Positions 1 through 6,630 are shown, numbered from the stretch's first letter. The stretch is 17,797 nt of DNA from Candidatus Gastranaerophilales bacterium (GCA_947630355.1 CANRHJ010000019.1:1-17797), one strand, 5' to 3'. Notes: generated from the letters alone by a model not told the origin. Made by a program: numbers and translations.

Positions 1-325
1 TGAAAACAGATTTATGCAAGTTCCCGAACTCAGAAAAATGGGCGCTGATATTCATCAGGAACGCAATCATGCTCTTGTTAAAGGCGTTAAAAACTTGACT
101 TGCGCTAATTTATGTGCCAGCGACCTTAGAGCAGGTGCATCTTTAGTCATCGCATCTTTAATAGCTGACGGTACCAGCACTATTGATAATATCTTCCACA
201 TTGACAGAGGCTATGAACTTATTGAACATAAATTCAAATTAATCGGTGCAGATATATCAAGATTTAATGATGATAATTTTATTATTAACGAAAATAAAGG
301 AAATCTAAGTGAATCACAATTATAA
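1..325 (+). CDS. murA: UDP-N-acetylglucosamine 1-carboxyvinyltransferase, C-terminal part
   Basis: This is the last ~107 residues of MurA (EPSP-synthase fold), which transfers enolpyruvate from PEP to UDP-GlcNAc, the first committed cytoplasmic step of peptidoglycan synthesis. The reading frame is open from base 2, so the start and catalytic cysteine lie outside the window. Visible family signatures are ENRFMQVPELRKMGADI at the left edge, then ASDLRAGASLVIA and IADGT, then HIDRGYE, which is the near-C-terminal MurA block. After the usual end of the family there are about 15 extra polar residues (from around the SRFNDDN stretch). Its last 17 bases overlap the next gene, which suggests translational coupling. 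Identification is firm; whether it is the MurA or MurZ paralogue cannot be told from this fragment. Confidence 0.95.
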   Translation, partial: ENRFMQVPELRKMGADIHQERNHALVKGVKNLTCANLCASDLRAGASLVIASLIADGTSTIDNIFHIDRGYELIEHKFKLIGADISRFNDDNFIINENKGNLSESQL

Positions 326-635
326 AAGATGGTATGATCATGATCCCGTTTTGCTTGAGGTTATTAATCTTCTTCAAAACTACCAGAATGAATTGAAGGC
401 TCAGGCAGAAATTTTTCTGTCGGAAATTGAAAAAAAAGTTTCCAAAGAAGCAATAGATAAATTCTATGAAATGGTAAGACCTAAAGTCTGCAACCGCTGG
501 TATGATAAAGACCCTATTATCTCAAGAACAGTGGAACTGCTTAGAGTCGTTCCGCCTGATGTCCAAAAAGCCACCGCTAAAAGCTTCTTAAAGGCTTTAG
601 AAAATATGGGAATTTATAATAAACAGACAAATTAA
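309..635 (+). CDS. small protein with two R-W-Y-D-x-D-P repeats, unknown function
   Basis: A 108-residue, soluble-looking protein with no signal peptide or membrane segment. It is an internal duplication. RWYDHDPVLLEVINLL (residues 7-22) and RWYDKDPIISRTVELL (63-78) align, and each is followed by a helical stretch (LKAQAEIFLSEIE and VQKATAKSFLKALE). The start is GTG at 309. It is supported by AAAGGA at 296-301, seven bases upstream and inside murA, and the gene overlaps murA by 17 bases in another frame, so it is probably made from the murA mRNA. The overlap suggests, but does not show, a link to cell-wall synthesis. I do not recognise the family. The stop overlaps the convergent SLH gene at a TTAA that carries TAA on both strands. 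Confidence 0.8.
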   Translation: MNHNYKRWYDHDPVLLEVINLLQNYQNELKAQAEIFLSEIEKKVSKEAIDKFYEMVRPKVCNRWYDKDPIISRTVELLRVVPPDVQKATAKSFLKALENMGIYNKQTN

Positions 636-1774
636 TCCAGCACTTCTCCGGTTATTATATTTACTCTTACCGGTTTGAAAAGTTTTATGTAAACAATTTG
701 CCCGTCTTTTAATTTGAAATTTTTACCTTTTAATACTTTATCTGCTGCCGATTTGAGTTTATTTCCCTCTAACTTTGGTGCTTCACATTCCGCTACGGCC
801 AATATCCTCGTTAAAAAGTTTTCATTATTTAAACCTGATAATTCAAATATTATTTCACCGTTTTTCAGGAAATATTTACTTTTTGTAGTATCAAGTATCT
901 TTCCGATTAATATAATATCTTTGGAAAAGAGCAGTCTATGCTCATAATCCACTATATTATTAACAAATTTAGCTCTGAACATTTCTCCCGGAAACGATTC
1001 ATTTGAGCTTATTTGTCCTGTTATCATTATCGGAAGCACTGTCTTTGCAGGTATTGTTATTACATCATCATATTGTAATACATTTTCTATTACAATTCCT
1101 TCGGATATCTTAGGAGAAGTCTCCTTTTGTATCCTTTCCTTTTCATAACTTTCCGCTATATGCTTCAAATTTGCCATAAACACTGCCATTTGAGCTCTCG
1201 TTACATATTTATCATAATCAAGATACTGTTCTCTCGGCGGTTCTTTAGCTATAACATTTAATACTTCGGCTTTTCCTGCCGTTACCTTGAACCAATCAGG
1301 TATACTGTCAAAATCAGTATAGGCGTTTTGTAAAGCTTTTATTGCTTCCGCTTTTGTTATTTCCTCCGATTTTAATATATTTACCAGAAATGTTATTACA
1401 TCACTTCTTGTTACATAATTATCAGGATAAAAATATCCGTTATCGGCAGGTTTTATTATATCCAAATTAATTGCCCTGATTATATATTTCCATGCCCAAT
1501 GTGATGCATCAACATCCTCTAACGAGTACATTTTGTCTATTAATATGTCTTCTTGTTTTAAAACTTTAATAACAACGTCGGCATATTCTGCCCTGTTTAT
1601 ATATTTATCGGGTAAAAATCTGATATCAGGATATCCTATTACAATTCCGGCATCGGTCAATTCCTCTATCTGTTTATACGCCCAAAAATTCGGACTTATA
1701 TCAGGATATTCCATCGAATTTGCCGCATTAATTGTTATGATTATTCCTATTATTAACGTTAAAATCTTTTTCAT
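632..1774 (-). CDS. secreted protein with three SLH domains
   Basis: A 380-residue exported protein. Residues 1-20 form a signal peptide (MKK, hydrophobic core to about 16, likely cleavage near NAANS). Three S-layer-homology units follow: about 23-73 (YPDISPNFWAYKQIEEL, then FLPDKYINRAEYADVV), about 83-135 (DVDASHWAWKYI, then FYPDNYVTRSDVITFL) and about 151-204 (TDFDSIPDWFKV, then DKYVTRAQMAVFM). SLH domains bind peptidoglycan or wall polymers, so the protein should sit on the murein. A linker of ~25 charged residues leads to a beta-rich C-terminal domain (about 226-380) starting with TIPAKTVLPIMITGQIS and ending with KPVRVNIITGEV; I do not recognise it confidently. The ATG is preceded only by an A-rich stretch without a clear Shine-Dalgarno. 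An internal start would remove the signal peptide, so ATG at 1774 is kept. Confidence 0.9.
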   Translation of the reverse strand: MKKILTLIIGIIITINAANSMEYPDISPNFWAYKQIEELTDAGIVIGYPDIRFLPDKYINRAEYADVVIKVLKQEDILIDKMYSLEDVDASHWAWKYIIRAINLDIIKPADNGYFYPDNYVTRSDVITFLVNILKSEEITKAEAIKALQNAYTDFDSIPDWFKVTAGKAEVLNVIAKEPPREQYLDYDKYVTRAQMAVFMANLKHIAESYEKERIQKETSPKISEGIVIENVLQYDDVITIPAKTVLPIMITGQISSNESFPGEMFRAKFVNNIVDYEHRLLFSKDIILIGKILDTTKSKYFLKNGEIIFELSGLNNENFLTRILAVAECEAPKLEGNKLKSAADKVLKGKNFKLKDGQIVYIKLFKPVRVNIITGEVLD

Positions 1775-1786
1775 ATTTTTTTATAT

Positions 1787-1817
1787 AAAGAACCGATTTT
1801 GATTTAATCGGTTCTTT
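1787..1817 (-). terminator. 12-bp perfect inverted repeat, possible terminator or RNA hairpin
   Basis: AAAGAACCGATT (1787-1798) and AATCGGTTCTTT (1806-1817) are perfect complements around a 7-nt loop. The repeat touches the stop codon of the 118-residue gene and lies 13 bases upstream of the SLH start. Read on the minus strand, the 3' side is ATATAAAAAAAT, not a U-run, so it is a weak classical terminator in that direction. Read on the plus strand it is followed by a pyrimidine-rich stretch, but no plus gene ends here. It may limit read-through or shape the SLH leader. Confidence 0.5.
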
Positions 1818-2173
1818 TAATCTTTCTTTTCTTCATCTTCTTTATTTTGATTTACAGCTTCTACTTTTTTAGCTTCGGGAGATTTTAGTTTTTCACCGCC
1901 CTCATTATCTTCGGATAAAATATTCTTTCGTTTATTTCGCAGCACTGAAACAACATTTAAAAGCGCAAGAGAATTTAATGAAGCTTTTAATTCCATACTC
2001 CTGTCGGTGAAAGACTCGGGATTGTTTTGTTCTTCACCTTCCATCATAAAGTATTCGGTTCCTTGACTCGCCCTATCATCCGATGTTTTCGCAGCAGTAC
2101 CTGAAATATCTCCGCTTTTGAAGTTTATTCCCCCGCCAACACCGAGAATTCCGGCCGACCTGTTGTCAACCAC
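1817..2173 (-). CDS. 118-residue hypothetical protein with INFKSG motif
   Basis: A small protein of unknown function. The N-terminus is glycine-rich (GILGVGGG) and runs straight into INFKSGDIS (F at 18), resembling the F-K-G-like motif of three neighbouring proteins. The middle is polar and acidic. Residues about 63-80 (MELKASLNSLALLNVVSVL) could form one amphipathic or hydrophobic helix, and the tail is a highly charged, probably disordered K/E/D stretch. There is no signal peptide. The start is GTG at 2173, with AAGGAG eight bases upstream, which is a strong ribosome site, and a good promoter lies just behind it. The gene is co-directional with the SLH gene 42 bases downstream, but a hairpin separates them. 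The good ribosome site and promoter are the main evidence that it is real. Confidence 0.7.
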   Translation of the reverse strand: MVDNRSAGILGVGGGINFKSGDISGTAAKTSDDRASQGTEYFMMEGEEQNNPESFTDRSMELKASLNSLALLNVVSVLRNKRKNILSEDNEGGEKLKSPEAKKVEAVNQNKEDEEKKD

Positions 2174-2203
2174 TTACTTCTCTCCTTTTCTCTCTGTTGA
2201 TTT

Positions 2204-2232
2204 ATTATAAACTATTTTTCCGTTTTTCACAA
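2204..2232 (-). promoter_or_regulatory. predicted sigma70-type promoter of the 118-residue gene
   Basis: On the minus strand, TTGTGA (2227-2232) and TATAAT (2204-2209) are separated by 17 bp. The -10 is perfect and the -35 matches 4 of 6 positions. The start site would fall near 2197, giving a leader of about 24 nt that contains the AAGGAG ribosome site. Confidence 0.55.
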
Positions 2233-2273
2233 CTCAACATTAGTATAAAACACAAAATAAATTTTTTTGCTTT

Positions 2274-3950
2274 TTAATTTTTTACTAATTCTTTAAAAAT
2301 TTCGGGAGTATTTTTTAATGTTCTGTTTAACATTTCTTGTCTGGATTTATTTTCTTGCTCCGCACGTAATTTCGCCGCAGCAACCTTTTTCTCCGTAACA
2401 GCTCGGTTATATTTCGGCAATATTATACCAAGCATTACTATTGAAAATGCTATGTCTGCCATTCTGCATATATTTCTCAAGTTTTTTACTTTTGTACTTG
2501 AAACTTCCGCCGCTGTCTTTAATTCTGTATTCTTTATCCAATTTCCAAATTGTTTTAATCTGTATTTACCTTGTTGAAAAGCCTTTTGCAAGGGAGCCGC
2601 ACATTGTTCAATTACCGGTTTTTCTATTTCTTTACTTCTGTTCAGTAAAACCACATTACCGCCAAATAATTCAGCGCCTTTTTTTGTTTTTGACAACGCC
2701 TCTATAGCTGATGCCGCTCCTTTTTTTGCATAGTCTCCCAAGAAATATAATCCTGAAAACGATGCTATATCCCTGACTGTTGTTTCTCTTAATTCATTAT
2801 CGTCTTCAGCTCCCAACATTCTGCTGGCAAACGTTGATGCCGCTATCCATCTGCATTGGTCCATCGTCGGGAATATCCCGGAAAACTGAAACATCCCCAT
2901 TGTTGGTTTCTTCATCATTGATAATGCCGCTAACCCATACATACCTATTGCAGACAACAGCTTCTTTATTTTAAATCTCTTCTTTTCCTTTTCATCCATC
3001 TTTTGGGTTGTATCTTTTTTCCCAAAATCTTTATATATCGGCGCACCTGCCGCTTTAAATTGTTTCCTTGTTATTGCCCTGTTTATGGTCTGTATACTTA
3101 CGGCTATACCTATTACCAGTATCATTCCTATTATGCTTTTTTTGTTTACAAAATTTATTAAAGATGACGAATATTTATCTATTGCATCTTTCACTGCTCC
3201 CTTCGGACTATTATTCTTAACAGTTTCAAATTTTGTATATAAATCTGTCATGTCTCTCAGTGTTTCTTCCAAATTGGATTGTTTTACACCGTTAAATCTT
3301 AATATATTTTCAGCTTTTGTTACTTCGGCAATCTTGCTTTGTGCATCTTTTAGTAACATCTTACGCGATTTTCCGTTTACGGAAGTTGCTTTTACTATTT
3401 CTTCAACCGCTTCTTTATACTTTGGTGCCGATGATTTATCCGCATATCGTACCCAGTTCTTTCCGTCAAGACCTTCTATAGAACCAAGTACCTTTTCGGC
3501 GTACTCTTTTGCCTTATTTACCGTATCACTGTCCTGAACGGATTTATATATTTCTTTAAATCTTTCTGTTGATGCTCCGTTTGCCCATGAAGCGGCAACA
3601 TCGGTTCCGGCTATTTCCTTTGATTTCGGCAATATTGAAGCTATACCTTTTACTATTAAACCCGGCATTAGACAGTTTACAAACAGTCCTGAAAATTCTC
3701 TCCGGCATGTCTCAAATGCCGCCGCCAATCCGGTTGATAAATCCATCAATGTTCGCGGTATATTCGTTGATACCGTATCTACAAACGATACTTGTATCAT
3801 CGGATTTTTATCCAAAACTCCGAAAAATTTATCCACAACATTAAAAACACAATCAATTCCTGCTCCTTTAAAACTTGTGTTTTTCTTATCTTTTTTTACC
3901 TTGTTAACATTTGTATATTTCTGGCTTCTATTTATTGCGGATAATTTCAA
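2274..3950 (-). CDS. 558-residue membrane-associated hypothetical protein with N-terminal TSFKGAG motif
   Basis: I do not recognise this family by function. The N-terminus is basic and polar (MKLSAINRSQ, then many K/N) and reaches NTSFKGAG, with F at 27, before the folded part begins. Likely hydrophobic segments lie at about 88-107, 272-289 (SIIGMILVIGIAVSIQ), 331-346 and 497-514 (AFSIVMLGIILPK). Between them are long helical, lysine-rich stretches (about 130-260). The C-terminus is a charged helix with coiled-coil character. There is no classical signal peptide. The start is TTG at 3950, because no Met occurs before residue 51 and the upstream AAAAGGC with 7-8 bases of spacing is a usable ribosome site. 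Isoleucine is almost always ATA. It is divergent from the HNH-like gene across a curved, T-tract-rich spacer. It could be an envelope or secretion-related protein, but that is only a guess. Confidence 0.8.
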   Translation of the reverse strand: MKLSAINRSQKYTNVNKVKKDKKNTSFKGAGIDCVFNVVDKFFGVLDKNPMIQVSFVDTVSTNIPRTLMDLSTGLAAAFETCRREFSGLFVNCLMPGLIVKGIASILPKSKEIAGTDVAASWANGASTERFKEIYKSVQDSDTVNKAKEYAEKVLGSIEGLDGKNWVRYADKSSAPKYKEAVEEIVKATSVNGKSRKMLLKDAQSKIAEVTKAENILRFNGVKQSNLEETLRDMTDLYTKFETVKNNSPKGAVKDAIDKYSSSLINFVNKKSIIGMILVIGIAVSIQTINRAITRKQFKAAGAPIYKDFGKKDTTQKMDEKEKKRFKIKKLLSAIGMYGLAALSMMKKPTMGMFQFSGIFPTMDQCRWIAASTFASRMLGAEDDNELRETTVRDIASFSGLYFLGDYAKKGAASAIEALSKTKKGAELFGGNVVLLNRSKEIEKPVIEQCAAPLQKAFQQGKYRLKQFGNWIKNTELKTAAEVSSTKVKNLRNICRMADIAFSIVMLGIILPKYNRAVTEKKVAAAKLRAEQENKSRQEMLNRTLKNTPEIFKELVKN

Positions 3951-4006
3951 TTTTTTTGCCTTTTATCTTACAATCTTTCGTTTATTTTTTATAAACTCCA
4001 CTTGCA

Positions 4007-4034
4007 ATAATATCAATTTAATATTTAAAAACAA
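4007..4034 (-). promoter_or_regulatory. possible promoter of the 558-residue gene
   Basis: On the minus strand, TTGTTT (4029-4034) and TATTAT (4007-4012) are spaced 16 bp apart. The -10 matches 5 of 6 positions and the -35 matches 3 of 6. It would start transcription about 50 bases before the TTG start. The phased A/T-tracts lie directly upstream, where an UP element or curved DNA would act. The base composition makes chance matches likely. Confidence 0.35.
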
Positions 4035-4179
4035 TTTTTTTTGCTTTTTTCTTGTTTCTGTATTTATATGCTTTGTTTGGATTTTTTTGTATTTTTGCAT
4101 TTTTTTATCCGATTTTGTACTATTTCTAATATTTTTTTATCGATTTTTAATATTTTTCTGCCGATTTTTTAATTTTTTT
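4035..4179. other. phased T-tracts, predicted intrinsically curved DNA
   Basis: Runs of T on the plus strand begin at about 4035, 4045, 4055, 4063, 4072, 4082, 4092, 4100, 4113, 4123, 4132, 4144, 4153, 4165 and 4173. The mean spacing is about 9.9 bp over 14 intervals. A-tracts (T-tracts here) repeated in phase with the helix bend DNA in one direction. Within the stretch, CGATTTT occurs three times (4110, 4141, 4162) as part of a loose repeat. Curvature is predicted, not shown. Confidence 0.5.
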
Positions 4180-4203
4180 CATTAAAAAAATCCATATTTA
4201 CAT

Positions 4204-4232
4204 TTGTTTACTAACTCTGTCAATTTTATAAC
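4204..4232 (+). promoter_or_regulatory. weak candidate promoter for the HNH-like gene
   Basis: TTGTTT (4204-4209) and TATAAC (4227-4232) are spaced 17 bp apart. The -10 matches 5 of 6 positions and the -35 only 3 of 6. If used, it would give a leader of roughly 200 nt that includes the hairpin at 4274-4315. Confidence 0.3.
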
Positions 4233-4273
4233 GGTTCAGTTTTTATATTATTATCAGAATATTCATATTTAAT

Positions 4274-4315
4274 CCGAAAAAATTTTGCAATAAAGTAAGT
4301 AAGTAAATTTTTCGG
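4274..4315 (+). repeat. imperfect inverted repeat in the leader of the HNH-like gene
   Basis: CCGAAAAAATTT (4274-4285) pairs with AAATTTTTCGG (4305-4315) with one bulged base, around a 19-nt loop that holds the AAGTAAGTAAGT repeat. It is not followed by a U-run, so it is not an obvious terminator. It may be a leader RNA structure or an operator. Confidence 0.35.
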
Positions 4316-4438
4316 CAGGTTCATCTAAAAGGCTACAAAACAATACAAAAGCATGCCATCAAGCGTAATTATAAAAACCTAAAAGCATGAACCGCAACAT
4401 TGAGCAAATATTATGGCCAATACCGGATTAGTTTAATT

Positions 4439-5599
4439 ATGAGAATAACAAACATTTCAAATACTTTTAATTTTAATCAATCAAGAATTTTGTATAACAA
4501 AAAAAATTCTTACAATAATTATACCGAAAATCCGAGTGCTAAAAATATTGAATTAAAAGATACTTTAAGGTATCCGATTAATTTTACGTCTCAAAAACGC
4601 ATATTTTCTTCCGCAAATAAAAAATTGGCGGAGCGCGAAGGCAATTTCCTTCTGCTCAAAATGAAGGATATTCCTTGCCCTGCCTGCGGGAAAAAAATGC
4701 TTACGAAAGCTCAATTTGACGAAATCTCCGATGAACTTTCCAACGCACAACCTGATGAATATTTGAATATAATCGGTAAATATACCGATTATATGCGGCC
4801 TATTGAAGAAAGTGTTTATAATGAACTCCGTGATTTATCCGAAATTACTTTTGACCCAGACGGTAATAAAATTACAGATATCAGAACACTTCTTGTTATT
4901 TTAAGAAATTCAAAACTCCCTCTCTTGCAGGATATGCAGATGAAACTGTTAAATAAAATGGTATCTTTGGCACGCACTCTGCCCATTTCGGAAAAAATCC
5001 CTCTGCTCAATAAAATTAAAGTCTTAAAATCCGAAGTAAGAAAGAAAAATGCAACGGCACCTTTCAGACGTAAAATTATGCTTGACAGAATCAGCAAAGT
5101 AAAAATTCGTAACATTCATTCTTATAATAAGCTTCAAAAAATAGCCAGAGCCTTCCCTACTTCTTTGGACATGAATTCCGCTTGGATTGTTAAATATTCA
5201 GGTAAAAATAAATATAACGAAGATTGGGCATCTTACGATATTGCTCTGAGATTTCTCTCTTCTTCAACCTCTAATACCGACCATATTCTTGCTTACAGCA
5301 TTGAAAATAATCATGATGATATCTCTAATTACATGGCTATGCATAATGCCTGTAACAGTATTAAATCTAATAAGCCGTTCCTTCAATGGCTCTATGAAGA
5401 TAAGGAAAACAGAATAAAATTCTTAACCGATTATTTTCAAAAATGTTCGGATTTAATTAATAACAAAATTATCAAGAAGAAAAAGTATAAAAATTATGTT
5501 GCATCTGCAACCCAAACTGTTTATAATGTTTCTCAAGGTATTGTCGACTTAAGGAACATCGCGGATTGTAAAAATACTGACGGAACTCAGGCAATATAA
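4439..5599 (+). CDS. HNH-endonuclease-like protein with N-terminal INFTS motif
   Basis: A 386-residue protein. After a 45-residue Asn/Tyr-rich N-terminus it has PINFTSQ (F at 49), then CPACG (C80, C83). A long helical region follows (about 95-275), then an HNH-type core: TDHILAYS (D281, H282), DDISNYMAMHNACN (N297, H302, C305, N306) and NKPFLQWL. In HNH nucleases the DH, the middle N and the last H/N coordinate the metal and cut DNA, and a CxxC pair usually binds structural zinc. Here the CxxC is about 200 residues from the core. The frame is open upstream to a TTG at 4400. I chose ATG 4439 because it gives MRITNIS, like the MKLSAIN start of the divergent neighbour. Neither start has a good ribosome site. 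Isoleucine is ATT/ATC, unlike the minus-strand genes. Nuclease activity is inferred from the motif only. Confidence 0.75.
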   Translation: MRITNISNTFNFNQSRILYNKKNSYNNYTENPSAKNIELKDTLRYPINFTSQKRIFSSANKKLAEREGNFLLLKMKDIPCPACGKKMLTKAQFDEISDELSNAQPDEYLNIIGKYTDYMRPIEESVYNELRDLSEITFDPDGNKITDIRTLLVILRNSKLPLLQDMQMKLLNKMVSLARTLPISEKIPLLNKIKVLKSEVRKKNATAPFRRKIMLDRISKVKIRNIHSYNKLQKIARAFPTSLDMNSAWIVKYSGKNKYNEDWASYDIALRFLSSSTSNTDHILAYSIENNHDDISNYMAMHNACNSIKSNKPFLQWLYEDKENRIKFLTDYFQKCSDLINNKIIKKKKYKNYVASATQTVYNVSQGIVDLRNIADCKNTDGTQAI

Positions 5600-6630
5600 T
5601 CATATTTTCTTAATGATTGTACCGCAGCTTTACCTCTTTTTGTGTTTGTATTATATTGACGGCTTTTCGGCGGATGGTTTGGTGATGTCTTTGATATTTT
5701 AGGATCTCTGAGTACATATATTTCTTCCACTCTGTCGGATAAGGCTGATGGGGATTTTTTATACAATTCCGCAGCATAATCCATTTCGGGATCTTTTACT
5801 TTTCCGGAATTTTTAATCCAAAATTTTGCAGCCAAACAATATGCATCTTGTTCTTCTCTTACGGACGTATATGAGTCCTTATCTTTTGCATGAACGCTTT
5901 CATGCACCAAATATGCCGCTATTACCTGCGGTGCGGCATATACATATGAATCACCTACCGTTATCGTTTTCTTATTATTTTCGTATTGGGCTATATTCGA
6001 TGTGCCGTTCATTTGCTCTGTTTTGCCAAATACTATTGTTACATCACTTATTTCTTTCATATATTCAGAGCCTAAATATTGCGTTGTTATATTTAACGCT
6101 TCTTTTAAATTCTGTTGGGCATATTCTTCTTTCTCTCTTTTTGCACGCTCGGGAGAATATATTCGCAATAAATCATTTTTCGCTTCCAATATACTCCTGT
6201 TTGCCAAATCATTATCAGGTTCCAGCTCTTTTGCTTTTTCATAGTTCTTTATTGCTTTTTCAACGTACCCCAGTTTCCTTTGAGTATTACCTAATTCTAT
6301 TAATATTTCCGCATCATTTCCACATTGGGATAAATACTTGTTATAATTCTCTTCCGCTGATTTATATTCTTTCATATTAAAATACGTTTTACCTAATTTT
6401 CGGTATAAACTCAATTCATCAGGATTTTTCCCCTGTGCCTCTTTATATGCCTTTAATGCTTCAGATAATCTGTTCTCATTTAAAGCTTTATCACCACGTT
6501 CTATCAGACCGCTAACATCCGCTCCGTTAAATGTTAACGGCTTTTGTACACTGCTTGACGGTCTTACCATTCTTATATTACAGGGATTTGTTCTTATTGC
6601 AAGCAAAACTTTTTCCTTTTTCTTACTCAC
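5587..6630 (-). CDS. TPR protein with HExxH metallopeptidase motif and N-terminal LTFNGAD motif
   Basis: Residues here are numbered from GTG 6630. A basic N-terminus leads to PLTFNGADVS (F at 34), then about three TPR units (about 39-142, for example ALKAYKEAQGKNPDELSLYR and AIKNYEKAKELEPDN), which usually bind partner proteins. A second domain has YLVHESVHAKD, giving HExxH (H243, E244, H247), with acidic residues at 259-260 (REEQDAY) that could be the third zinc ligand, as in gluzincin-type peptidases. The C-terminal ~45 residues are basic and probably disordered. There is no signal peptide. The start is uncertain: GTG 6630 (longest, used here) has no ribosome site, TTG 6606 has AAAGG eight bases upstream and is the best supported by spacing, and ATG 6570 has none. 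The gene is convergent with the HNH-like gene and overlaps it by 13 bases. It follows proS by 60 bases. Confidence 0.8.
   Translation of the reverse strand: MSKKKEKVLLAIRTNPCNIRMVRPSSSVQKPLTFNGADVSGLIERGDKALNENRLSEALKAYKEAQGKNPDELSLYRKLGKTYFNMKEYKSAEENYNKYLSQCGNDAEILIELGNTQRKLGYVEKAIKNYEKAKELEPDNDLANRSILEAKNDLLRIYSPERAKREKEEYAQQNLKEALNITTQYLGSEYMKEISDVTIVFGKTEQMNGTSNIAQYENNKKTITVGDSYVYAAPQVIAAYLVHESVHAKDKDSYTSVREEQDAYCLAAKFWIKNSGKVKDPEMDYAAELYKKSPSALSDRVEEIYVLRDPKISKTSPNHPPKSRQYNTNTKRGKAAVQSLRKYDYIA

Larger units (their letters stand above)
3951..4438. other. divergent intergenic region without a convincing gene
   Basis: A 488-bp spacer between the minus-strand 558-residue gene and the plus-strand HNH-like gene. 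The left half (to about 4180) is extremely T-rich on the plus strand, with T-runs at about helical spacing. The right half holds a possible plus promoter, a large imperfect hairpin, an AAGT-type short repeat (about 4294-4304) and two copies of AAAAGCATG (4347-4355 and 4381-4389). I see no tRNA, no small RNA that I can name and no gene; an F-rich open frame in the T-tract is treated as an artefact. Confidence 0.6.

Noticed and set aside
3877..4185. Open frame of ~102 residues, very rich in Phe, on the plus strand
   Set aside because: It is a by-product of the T-tract region and overlaps the start of the 558-residue gene. It has no ribosome site and consists almost only of F, L, I and C.
4347..4389. 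Two copies of AAAAGCATG as a possible operator
   Set aside because: Nine bases of A-rich sequence occurring twice in 43 bp can arise by chance, and no third copy or symmetry was seen.
4190..4438. tRNA or known riboswitch in the right part of the large intergenic region
   Set aside because: No cloverleaf, T-loop sequence or recognisable aptamer core was found by eye.
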